Of a stretch of DNA of 9,929 nucleotides, positions 1 to 6,107 are shown in pieces. The DNA lies in assembly GCA_046538945.1 (NCBI GenBank), contig JBKHHW010000111.1, positions 1 through 9,929 of the forward strand. The letters are read 5' to 3'. Made by a program: the position numbers and the translations under genes. Origin of the DNA: JAEZKC01 sp046538945 (GTDB lineage Bacteria > Fibrobacterota > Chitinivibrionia > Chitinivibrionales > Chitinispirillaceae). Below the pieces are notes generated by a model. The model ran no database searches, was not told the origin of the DNA, and worked only from the letters and a program-made list of their open reading frames with translations. Within the stretch, counting starts at the first letter, position 1; each line of letters opens with the position of its first letter.

Positions 1-1407
1 GAGCGGGTGATGTCTGCAATAAAAAACTGCGGATTCGACTTTCCCGCCCGAAAGGTGACGATCAATATGGCCCCCGCAGATGTGAAAAAGGAGGGCTCCG
101 CGTTCGACCTGCCCATCGCCATAGGGCTTCTCATGGCCTCATCCCAGGTGAATATCGATACACTTGATGACTACATCATAACAGGCGAGCTATCCCTTGA
201 TGGTTCGGTCAAACGGGTAAAGGGTATGCTCTCCATGGCCATCACAGCCCGGGACATGGGGGTGAAGAACATGATCGTCCCCAGGGAGAACGCCCGCGAG
301 GCGGCGGTGGCCGAAGGGGTGAATGTATATCCGGTGGACAACCTAAGCGATGCTCTGGAATTCCTCATGGGCGACTCTAAAATCGAACCTCACGTGACCG
401 ACCTGGAAGCGCTGTTCAACCAGTCGCGACGGTACGGAGTGGATTTCAGGGATGTCAAGGGGCAGGAGCATATAAAACGTGCGCTTCTGGTGGCGGCTGC
501 CGGGGGGCATAATATTCTGATGGTCGGTCCTCCCGGTTCCGGAAAAACCATGCTGGCCAGAAGGCTGCCTACCATTCTGCCGGATCTGTCTCTGGATGAG
601 GCGCTCGAGACCACCAAGATCCATTCGGTTTCGGGTATGCTTGACTCCTCAACTCCGCTTCTGGCGGTGAGGCCCTACCGTTCACCTCATCATACCATAA
701 GCGATGCCGGGCTTATCGGAGGAGGCTCCTACCCCAGGCCTGGGGAGGTGAGTCTGAGTCATCATGGAGTTCTGTTTCTGGATGAACTGCCTGAATTCAA
801 CAAGAATATTCTGGAAAACCTGCGCCAGCCTCTGGAAGACGGACGGGTGACTATTTCGAGGGCCGCCATGTCTCTCTCTTACCCTGCCCGGTTCATGCTG
901 GCCGTGGCGCTCAACCCCTGCCCCTGCGGATTTTTCACCGACACCCGCCACAAATGTACCTGCAGGCCGGAGCAGATCCAGAAATACATGGCCAGGATTT
1001 CTGGGCCGCTTCTGGACAGAATAGATATACACACCGAGGTGCCCGCACTTTCCTATGAAGAGCTGTCGGGAAAGACGCCGGGGGAGGACTCGACCTCGCT
1101 TAGGGAGAAAGTCGTCGCGGCGCGGAGGATTCAGATGAACCGTTTCAGGAAAAACCGCAATCTCTTCTGCAATGCCCACATGGAGTCCAGGCACATAAGG
1201 AAATATTGCGATCTGGACGGAGACTCTCTGACTCTTCTCAAGCAGGCAATAGAGAAGCTTGGCCTTTCGGCACGGGCGTACGATCGTATTCTCAAGGTGT
1301 CAAGGACGGTGGCTGATCTGGACGGATCGGAGCGGATCCGGTCGCCGCACATTGCGGAGGCGATCCAGTACAGGAGTTTAGACAGGAAGCTGTGGATGGG
1401 GAGGTGA
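1..1407 (+). CDS. yifB: ComM/YifB-family Mg-chelatase-like AAA+ ATPase (5' end cut by the window)
   Basis: The frame is open from base 1, and the first codons (E-R-V-M-S-A-I) align with the region about 45 residues into YifB/ComM proteins. The true start is therefore outside the window and the GTG at position 7 is not it. About 468 of some 510 residues are visible. Counting from base 1, the order is an N-terminal Lon-S5-like ChlI domain (to about 125), then an AAA+ Mg-chelatase domain with Walker A GPPGSGKT (176-183) and Walker B VLFLDE ending D261-E262. Next come four cysteines in a CPC...CTC arrangement (307, 309, 319, 321), then the arginine in GPLLDRIDIH (R340), and a C-terminal helical domain with the family motif LGLSARAYDRILKVSRTVAD. 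In Vibrio, ComM is a hexameric helicase that promotes branch migration during natural transformation; that role here is inferred from family membership. It converges on the next gene, with a hairpin between them. Confidence 0.96.
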   Translation, partial: ERVMSAIKNCGFDFPARKVTINMAPADVKKEGSAFDLPIAIGLLMASSQVNIDTLDDYIITGELSLDGSVKRVKGMLSMAITARDMGVKNMIVPRENAREAAVAEGVNVYPVDNLSDALEFLMGDSKIEPHVTDLEALFNQSRRYGVDFRDVKGQEHIKRALLVAAAGGHNILMVGPPGSGKTMLARRLPTILPDLSLDEALETTKIHSVSGMLDSSTPLLAVRPYRSPHHTISDAGLIGGGSYPRPGEVSLSHHGVLFLDELPEFNKNILENLRQPLEDGRVTISRAAMSLSYPARFMLAVALNPCPCGFFTDTRHKCTCRPEQIQKYMARISGPLLDRIDIHTEVPALSYEELSGKTPGEDSTSLREKVVAARRIQMNRFRKNRNLFCNAHMESRHIRKYCDLDGDSLTLLKQAIEKLGLSARAYDRILKVSRTVADLDGSERIRSPHIAEAIQYRSLDRKLWMGR

Positions 1408-1495
1408 GGTTACCTTGTTTTTATTAATACAAGATGTGGAATTTCAACATGCGGGCTGTATAGCTGATTACCTCTCTGAAGCGGGCGGGTGAGGA

Positions 1496-1541
1496 GAGTT
1501 GAGATAAGCTGCACCGGCAGCATATCTCAACTCGTTTTGTT
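1496..1541 (+). terminator. Long hairpin between convergent genes, likely transcription terminator
   Basis: GAGTTGAGATA (1496-1506) is perfectly complementary to TATCTCAACTC (1523-1533). Inside it, after one A/A mismatch, GCTGC (1508-1512) pairs with GCAGC (1517-1521) around the loop ACCG. This gives about 16 paired positions in a 38-nt element. On the plus strand it is followed by GTTTTGTT, a modest U-run, which suits termination of the yifB transcript 88 nt after its stop. On the minus strand it lies 9 nt beyond the stop of the membrane-protein gene but is followed by a C-rich stretch without a T-run. Intrinsic termination in that direction is less certain, although a stem this strong could still act as a 3' stabiliser. 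Confidence 0.6.
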
Positions 1542-1542
1542 C

Positions 1543-2421
1543 TCAGGATTTTTTCCGGTTAGGGTTACCCGCAATGTAAGCTCCCAGAGCGGAAGCGGCG
1601 CCGCTGAGCAGGAGGACGAAAAAGATCCCGGTGGCACTGGCGGTAGCCACCTGCTTGGCCTCTTGCGCGCTTTGAGCCATCTCTTCTCTGGTTTGTTGTG
1701 CTTCTGTTTCCCAGGCATTTACCGTGGAATCGGCCTGCTGTTCGCTCATTTCCGTACGACGGGCCAGAATATCTGTTACCTGATTGCGGTTTTGCTGCGT
1801 GAGCTCTCCCTCGGTAATAAGCTGACCTATGGCATCGGTTACAGTCCCTAGTTCCTGCTGTATCTGCTCTCTCTCTTCAGGAGAAGCCTCCTGTGCTTCC
1901 TGGAACAACTGTTCTGCCTCCTGCTGCAGGTCCTGCAGAGGAGACCCCCCGTTACCGTTGCCGTTGCCTAAGGCTTCCGCAGCAGCCGGTGCAACGCCAA
2001 TCGCAGCCGCTGCTCCGCTGCCCAGCAGCCCGAATGCCCCACCAACTATAGCGCTGGCTGTACTGGACATCAAATAGATGGAGAGTACGACCGTGAGGCT
2101 CCAGACCCCAAGTCCGTTTAAAGCTCTGTCAAGCTTCACGACATCACCGGATAATCTTCCCGTGACCCAGCCACCACAGAAAAGAGACACAATTCCTGTG
2201 AGTATGAGCCATACAACAGTACCGGTAGCCAGGCCTGCCGGGTCCTGTTCCCCAAAGACATTTATTGAAGCCAGGCCGATCGCCACCCCCAGCATCGAAA
2301 GAGTAATCTGAATGCCGATCGCAACGAGAACACCGACGAAAATCGCTCCCCAGGACACTCTTTTATACCAGCGCTCCGGGGGGGGTGTATCAGCATTTTT
2401 TTCGTAGACTACATCAGCCAT
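1543..2421 (-). CDS. Four-helix membrane protein with coiled-coil-like insert, function unknown
   Basis: This is a 292-aa integral membrane protein. A short polar N-terminus ends in PPPERWYKRVSWGA. Hydrophobic segments follow at about 24-51, 66-88 and 104-136, and a last one at 264-285 with small residues (SGAASALGAY). Between the third and fourth segments lies a Gly-Asn repeat linker (152-159) and then roughly 100 hydrophilic residues rich in Glu, Gln and Ala (162-257), probably helical or coiled-coil. It contains the pattern ILARRTEMSEQQADSTVNAWE. I recall similar helix motifs in uncharacterised bacterial membrane proteins sometimes labelled PhnA-like, but I would not give it a function. 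The start is supported by AAGGAG seven nt before the ATG. The gene is convergent with yifB and divergent from the next gene. No convincing promoter was found; a TATAAA at 2443-2448 (minus) sits very close to the ribosome binding site. Confidence 0.88.
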   Translation of the reverse strand: MADVVYEKNADTPPPERWYKRVSWGAIFVGVLVAIGIQITLSMLGVAIGLASINVFGEQDPAGLATGTVVWLILTGIVSLFCGGWVTGRLSGDVVKLDRALNGLGVWSLTVVLSIYLMSSTASAIVGGAFGLLGSGAAAAIGVAPAAAEALGNGNGNGGSPLQDLQQEAEQLFQEAQEASPEEREQIQQELGTVTDAIGQLITEGELTQQNRNQVTDILARRTEMSEQQADSTVNAWETEAQQTREEMAQSAQEAKQVATASATGIFFVLLLSGAASALGAYIAGNPNRKKS

Positions 2422-2507
2422 TGAAGACTCCTTTTTGAATTTTTTATAGTTCCTTTTTTTCCGATTCTGAAAAAACGGGAGAAACTTTATTTATTGGAGT
2501 GCAAAAC

Positions 2508-3467
2508 ATGTGCCGTATGGGATATGACCGGTCCGGTCTTCTCGTATCAGATCTGTCCGATTCGAAGAGATGGTCGCTGTGGCGGATGCATCCTGCCGAG
2601 AAGTTTTTCCGTTGTGGATTTTCAGAACGGGAACAGCTTTTGCAGTTTTTTGAACACGATCCGGATTGTGGAAAAATTTTGCACTTGCTTATTAAGAATA
2701 TGGAGGGTACGATGAATGGTGAGCCCGGTATTGTAATCAGGTTGAATGCAAGGAAAACAGTTTTTACAATCTCGGTGGTTGCGTGTCTGGTCATACTGGC
2801 AAGTATTGCCGGGCAGTTGTATAAATACCTTTTGGGCAATGAAAACTACCCGAATCTGATAAACGAGTTCTATATAGATGCAGAAGCCAATATCCCTACA
2901 TTCTTCAATTCCCTGATTCTGCTTGTCACATCGATGCTTCTGGGGGTCATCTATGCCTGCAAGCGGCACAGAGGAGATGTATTCCGGTTCCATTGGCTCT
3001 TGCTGGGGGCAGCTTTTCTATTTCTGGCAGTAGACGAATCAACTTTGATCTATCATGATTTGTTGAGTGGTTATCTGACTCAATTGACAGGAGAATTGAG
3101 TGGCACTTTCCGGGCTGTCTTCGGAGTTCTTTTTGTTCTGTTTTTTTATCAGATCTTCAGATTCTTTCGGTCTCTTTCAGTCCGGTACAGAGTTCTTTTC
3201 GCTATCTGTGCGGCACTGTACATATCCGGAGCTGTAGGTATGGATCATATCGGTACTCAGTATCATGAGATCCATGGCAAATACAATTTGGCTTACAGTA
3301 TGCTGGCTACAGTGGAAATGCTGTTGGAAACTGCTGGAATAATTCTTTTCATTCATGCACTGTCAAAATATTTGTCAGCCATGGTCAGGGATGGCTCGCT
3401 GAAGAATTCGAACCCCCAACCTTCTCAGAGAACATTACGGAAAAGCACTCACTCTGAGACAACCTGA
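2508..3467 (+). CDS. Six-helix integral membrane protein, unrecognised; start uncertain (2508 or 2712)
   Basis: Two starts are credible. The ATG at 2508 has GGAG eight nt upstream and gives 319 aa. The ATG at 2712 has GGAGG five nt upstream and gives 251 aa that begin just before the first helix. I list the longer form because the extra 68 codons stay open and read like protein. In the 319-aa numbering, hydrophobic segments lie at about 85-108, 132-152, 160-180, 200-220, 226-246 and 264-286. Conserved-looking polar residues sit in or beside them: EFYIDAEANIPTFFNS (120-135), D176-E177 followed by H183, GAVGMDHIG (241-249), and E270 and E274 in the last helix. This pattern (an EANIP motif, then DE with a nearby His) resembles a widespread family of uncharacterised bacterial membrane proteins, from memory only. 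Acidic residues and His within helices could suggest metal or proton handling, but this is speculation. The tail after residue 295 is polar and overlaps a tRNA-like motif on the other strand. Confidence 0.8.
   Translation: MCRMGYDRSGLLVSDLSDSKRWSLWRMHPAEKFFRCGFSEREQLLQFFEHDPDCGKILHLLIKNMEGTMNGEPGIVIRLNARKTVFTISVVACLVILASIAGQLYKYLLGNENYPNLINEFYIDAEANIPTFFNSLILLVTSMLLGVIYACKRHRGDVFRFHWLLLGAAFLFLAVDESTLIYHDLLSGYLTQLTGELSGTFRAVFGVLFVLFFYQIFRFFRSLSVRYRVLFAICAALYISGAVGMDHIGTQYHEIHGKYNLAYSMLATVEMLLETAGIILFIHALSKYLSAMVRDGSLKNSNPQPSQRTLRKSTHSETT
3393..3459 (-). other. tRNA T-arm-like motif with neighbouring inverted repeat (possible tRNA relic)
   Basis: On the minus strand the stretch reads GGTTGGGGGTTCGAATTCTT followed by CAGCGAGCC. 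It has a canonical T-loop sequence TTCGAAT (plus 3406-3412) and a possible T-stem GGGGG/TCTTC (two G-C and three G-U pairs). The seven bases at plus 3394-3400 could form an acceptor strand. Just upstream on the minus strand, TCTCAGAG and CTCTGAGA (plus 3452-3459 and 3423-3430) form an 8-bp stem with a 21-nt loop. There is no D-arm, no matching 5' acceptor strand and no CCA, so this is not a functional tRNA. It lies inside the end of the upstream membrane-protein gene, and chance is a real alternative. Confidence 0.2.
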
Positions 3468-3509
3468 TTCTCCTCTGATTTTTGAAAGAGTACAGGGCGA
3501 TCTACGACT

Positions 3510-4847
3510 TCAACTGCACACCTTTTTGGGTTTTTTCTTTCTTTTGGAGTGTTCGTGCAGAAGCACAAAGCTGATGCGCGGCATAGCCATGAACTTGCGT
3601 TTGATTTTGACCAGACCGGAACTGTGCGGAATCGCAATGTAATATAGTCCGTAAAAACCCAGTAAAAGAAGAATTCCTCCCACAAAAAAGAAAAGTCCCT
3701 GCGGTCCAAGCATTCCCATCATTGCTCCGGCGATGACCGGTCCCAGTGCTGAACCGATACCCTGAATGAGAATGAGGGTGCTGGCGGTTCCCACGCTCTC
3801 CTCCTCGTGCACCCAGTCGTTAACATGTGCAACGCTCAGCGAGTATAAAGGAAAGCTCAGTCCCCCGAACGCGAGCACCAGGCCTGCAAGCAGAGAAAAA
3901 GAGTATGACTGCTGGAATGCCAGCACAATACCTATAACCCCAGCTGTGCTGCAGGAGCCTACAATTACCAGACGCCTGTCGACTTTATCTGAAAGCCGGC
4001 CAAGCGGCCACTGGGAAATTAGAGTCCCGGCCATTATGGCGGTCATAAAAAAGCTGATGTATTTGGGGTTCAAACCAATGTTGTTTGCGAATACTGGCCC
4101 CATCCCCCAAACTGCCCCGATAATGATTCCGCTGATCAGTACCCCCATCATTCCCACAGGAGAAATGTGGTGCAGCCTGCGGATTTTAAGCCGTTCCTTC
4201 AGTACCGCCGATGGTGTTCGGGAGGGGGCCAGTGTAATGGGCACCATTGCTACACTGAGAAGAATGGAAATCAGCCCGAAGAGGTAGAAGCTGCTGGGCG
4301 GTGCAACATTGAGCAGTGTCTGGCTCAGTGCTGACGTTCCCCAGAAGACTACTCCGTAGGTAGCGAGCACCTGTCCCCGGTTTTCCCGGGTGGTGCATCC
4401 GTTAAGCCAGCTTTCTATCACCAGTATCATTCCCGAATAGCACAGGCCTTGCATGAATCTGAAAATGATCCAGGTGGGAATGAAAATGGCCAGTATGTAG
4501 GCCAGGGTAATTGCGGAAGCCATGGAAGCCAATGCTGCGTAGGTGCGTATGTGCCCAACAGCGGAAATCAGCCTTGGCAGAAAAAGCGATCCCAGGACAA
4601 ATCCCGCGTAATAGGAGGACATCATAAACCCGATGCTCACCGATGACATTCCTTCCAGGCCTGCCCTGATACCCAGAAGGGTGCCCTGGAGATTGTTTCC
4701 CAGCACCAGGACGAAGACGCTCAGAAGCAGAATCGGAATTCCCCTGCTGATGGGGATGTTGTCGGGCTTGATTTTTTCGAGAGTTTCGGCAGAGAGATTC
4801 ACAGGTTGTTTATACCATATAAGTTCGGGTTTGATACTGCGATTCAT
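3510..4847 (-). CDS. MFS transporter, YcaD-like (UMF2-type) family
   Basis: This 445-aa major facilitator superfamily protein has about twelve hydrophobic segments, the first at about 37-60. Motifs that match YcaD-like transporters include SSYYAGFVLGSLFLPRLI (78-95), ESWLNGCTTRENRGQVLATY (145-164), ISGIIIGAVWGMGP (238-251), the cytoplasmic-loop signature SQWPLGRLSDKVDRR (278-292) and FPLYSLSVAHVND (332-344). The substrate is unknown for this family and cannot be read from the sequence. Two features go beyond the E. coli relative: a polar N-terminal extension of about 35 residues before the first helix, and a basic C-terminal tail (KIKRK at 414-418, then SKRKKKPKK at 434-442) encoded by A-rich runs. 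The ATG at 4847 has GAGGAA four nt upstream. The gene converges on the six-helix membrane protein with a 42-nt gap and is probably monocistronic, because a terminator closes the upstream gene. Confidence 0.93.
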   Translation of the reverse strand: MNRSIKPELIWYKQPVNLSAETLEKIKPDNIPISRGIPILLLSVFVLVLGNNLQGTLLGIRAGLEGMSSVSIGFMMSSYYAGFVLGSLFLPRLISAVGHIRTYAALASMASAITLAYILAIFIPTWIIFRFMQGLCYSGMILVIESWLNGCTTRENRGQVLATYGVVFWGTSALSQTLLNVAPPSSFYLFGLISILLSVAMVPITLAPSRTPSAVLKERLKIRRLHHISPVGMMGVLISGIIIGAVWGMGPVFANNIGLNPKYISFFMTAIMAGTLISQWPLGRLSDKVDRRLVIVGSCSTAGVIGIVLAFQQSYSFSLLAGLVLAFGGLSFPLYSLSVAHVNDWVHEEESVGTASTLILIQGIGSALGPVIAGAMMGMLGPQGLFFFVGGILLLLGFYGLYYIAIPHSSGLVKIKRKFMAMPRISFVLLHEHSKRKKKPKKVCS

Positions 4848-4860
4848 GTATTCCTCGCAA

Positions 4861-4888
4861 AGTATACTATTTTTCCTAAGGTGTACAA
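4861..4888 (-). promoter_or_regulatory. Candidate sigma70-type promoter for the MFS transporter
   Basis: On the minus strand TTGTAC (4883-4888) and TATACT (4861-4866) are separated by 16 nt, a fair match to -35 and -10 elements. It lies just after the terminator of the upstream methyltransferase gene, where a new promoter would be expected. The concern is distance: the predicted RNA start, near 4854, would fall in or beside the GAGGAA ribosome binding site at 4851-4856, leaving a leader of only about seven nt. The match may therefore be fortuitous or may produce a nearly leaderless mRNA. Confidence 0.35.
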
Positions 4889-4909
4889 ATTATTTCTTCA
4901 GAGCGGTTG

Positions 4910-4943
4910 AAAAAAACAGACTGTTCAGCGAAAGAGCAAACAG
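4910..4943 (-). terminator. Rho-independent-like terminator after the methyltransferase gene
   Basis: Reading the minus strand, CTGTTTG (4943-4937) pairs with TGAACAG (4927-4921) in a 7-bp stem with two G-U pairs and a 9-nt loop. It is followed by TCTG and then seven T residues (4916-4910). The element begins 33 nt beyond the methyltransferase stop. The stem is weak, but the T-run is good and the position is as expected. Confidence 0.55.
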
Positions 4944-4976
4944 CAAACCAACGGTCCCTGTTTTGGGTGGGGAAAT

Positions 4977-5681
4977 CTACGGCTGATCGGGAACTGTAAA
5001 CGCCGACTGCATCAGAACGGATTTGGGATCCCTGTATACGATTTCAAGCGGTCTGTTTTTAATGAACCGCTCGAAGGTTCTGTGACGGTAGAACGAACAG
5101 TGGTCGGGGGGTGTTACATACCACCACTTTCTGAAACTTTCAAGCCGCTCCGGAGTTTCCATATCGGTATGTATGTATATGTATCCTCCCGGTTTCACAA
5201 GAAGGGTGAACTGTTCGAGGATGGGGAGCGGTTCGGCAATGTGTTCAAAAACCTGAAAGGAGTAGATAAGATCAAACCTGCCTGCAGAGATGGGCAGGGT
5301 ATGGATATCTCCTGTGTGCCGGTCGGGATGGGAACTGTGGCTATGGGCGATGTCCACCTCGATGACCCGGTTGCCTCTCTGTCGCAGAAGGGATCCGACC
5401 AGGCTGGTTCCGGCTCCGAAGTCCATAATGGTCAGGCCGCTTCTGGGGAGATATTTCCATACAGGTTCCAGAAAGTTTTCGTTGGCCCAGCCTATGTCCG
5501 GAGCACCGTCCTGCACACCATGGTATCCCCGTCTGTACCAATCTGAAAGCTGTTCCTGAGTGATACTGGTGCAGAAAACAAATCCGCATGTGCGGCATTC
5601 CACAAAGGGGTGATTATCTACCAGACCGCATGGGGAACATGGTCCCTGGCAGATACGGCAGGTGACACTGCTGGTGTTCAT
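4977..5681 (-). CDS. SAM-dependent methyltransferase with Cys-rich (zinc-ribbon-like) N-terminus
   Basis: This 234-aa class I methyltransferase has an N-terminal segment with CRIC (8-11), CSPC (15-18) and CRTC (29-32) plus C37, consistent with a small zinc-binding ribbon. The Rossmann-fold part follows: motif I IMDFGAGT (85-92), the acidic end of strand two at D110 (VIEVDIA), GDIHTLP (124-130), FDLIYSFQVFEHI (136-148) and the post-motif LVKPGGYIYIHTD. Small methyltransferases of this layout (Methyltransf_11/23 type) often act on sugars, lipids or other small molecules in surface-polymer or secondary pathways. No neighbouring gene reveals the substrate, so none is proposed. The ATG at 5681 has a GGAAGG ribosome binding site seven to eight nt upstream. 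A likely terminator follows the stop. The 37-aa ORF 71 nt upstream could share its transcript. Confidence 0.9.
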   Translation of the reverse strand: MNTSSVTCRICQGPCSPCGLVDNHPFVECRTCGFVFCTSITQEQLSDWYRRGYHGVQDGAPDIGWANENFLEPVWKYLPRSGLTIMDFGAGTSLVGSLLRQRGNRVIEVDIAHSHSSHPDRHTGDIHTLPISAGRFDLIYSFQVFEHIAEPLPILEQFTLLVKPGGYIYIHTDMETPERLESFRKWWYVTPPDHCSFYRHRTFERFIKNRPLEIVYRDPKSVLMQSAFTVPDQP

Positions 5682-5752
5682 AACAGACCTTCCCGGGTAG
5701 ATTGCAGAGCTAAAGTGTGAATACTCCCAATCCCTGCAAAGATCATGCAGTT

Positions 5753-5866
5753 TCAGTGTTTCTGCCCGCCTTTGCCGCTTTTGCGATTGCGGTACCGGTT
5801 GCGGTTGGAGTTTTTATACACCCGGTTCTGGTTTTTTTCTTTTGGTGTTTTAAGCTGATTTTTCAT
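5753..5866 (-). CDS. Small, very basic 37-aa protein (hypothetical)
   Basis: The ORF starts MKNQLKTPKEKNQNR and ends RKSGKGGQKH before a TGA. It contains 14 Lys or Arg residues against a single Glu, seven Asn, no Cys and almost no hydrophobic residues. An Asn-Arg repeat (NRNRYRNR, 21-28) is encoded by repeated AACCG/CGCAA-type units. The start is well supported by AAAGGAG five nt before the ATG (SD at about 5872-5878), one of the best ribosome binding sites in the window. The composition suggests a disordered nucleic-acid-binding peptide or a ribosome-associated tail-like protein; no known family was recognised. It is followed 71 nt later by the methyltransferase on the same strand without a clear terminator between them. 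A coincidental ORF cannot be excluded at this length. Confidence 0.5.
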   Translation of the reverse strand: MKNQLKTPKEKNQNRVYKNSNRNRYRNRKSGKGGQKH

Positions 5867-6107
5867 TAGGACTCCTTTATATGTGAAATTTACGGGAAAA
5901 GAGAAGGTTTATTGAGAGTAAGTATCGGTCCGGGGGAGAAGAATCGTAAAAGTCTGTTGCTGCAGTTACCTGCACGTTTGTAGATTATGAACAGATATTC
6001 TGTCCAATCTCTCTCGCGCGCTAATTCCTCGTTCACTGTTTCCATTTCAGTTATAATTTGCTGTTTTAGTTTTTCCCGAAATCATCAACTTAGCCCAGGG
6101 GAATACC
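5867..6107. other. Divergent intergenic region between the small basic ORF and the helicase gene
   Basis: I see no gene in these 241 bases. They hold the leader of the 37-aa ORF at the left end and the helicase promoter candidate at the right end. A short perfect dyad, ACAGA-TAT-TCTGT (5991-6003), lies about 50 nt upstream of the helicase -10 element. It could be an operator, but nothing identifies a regulator and a dyad of this size is expected by chance now and then. Confidence 0.4.
6052..6057 (+). promoter_or_regulatory. Candidate -10 element of the helicase promoter
   Basis: A perfect TATAAT lies 50 nt before the helicase ATG, giving a predicted leader of about 45 nt. The -35 region 16-18 nt upstream (around 6028-6035, CTCGTTCA) matches TTGACA poorly, so the promoter may be weak or activator-dependent. 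Confidence 0.4.

Noticed and set aside
682..1194. Minus-strand ORF of 170 codons within yifB
   Set aside because: It is a shadow of the strongly conserved yifB frame and has no protein-like motifs.
1414..1433. CTTGT ... ACAAG hairpin just after the yifB stop
   Set aside because: The stem is five A/T-rich base pairs with a 10-nt loop and no following T-run. The strong hairpin at 1496 explains termination better.
2650..2678. TTGAAC-17-AAAATT as a promoter for the shorter membrane-protein start
   Set aside because: The -10 match is poor, and the stretch is probably coding if the 2508 start is used.
5788..5806. Repeated GCGGT/GGTTGCGGTTGG units as a DNA repeat or binding array
   Set aside because: They are explained as codons for the Asn-Arg repeat of the small basic ORF and do not extend beyond it.
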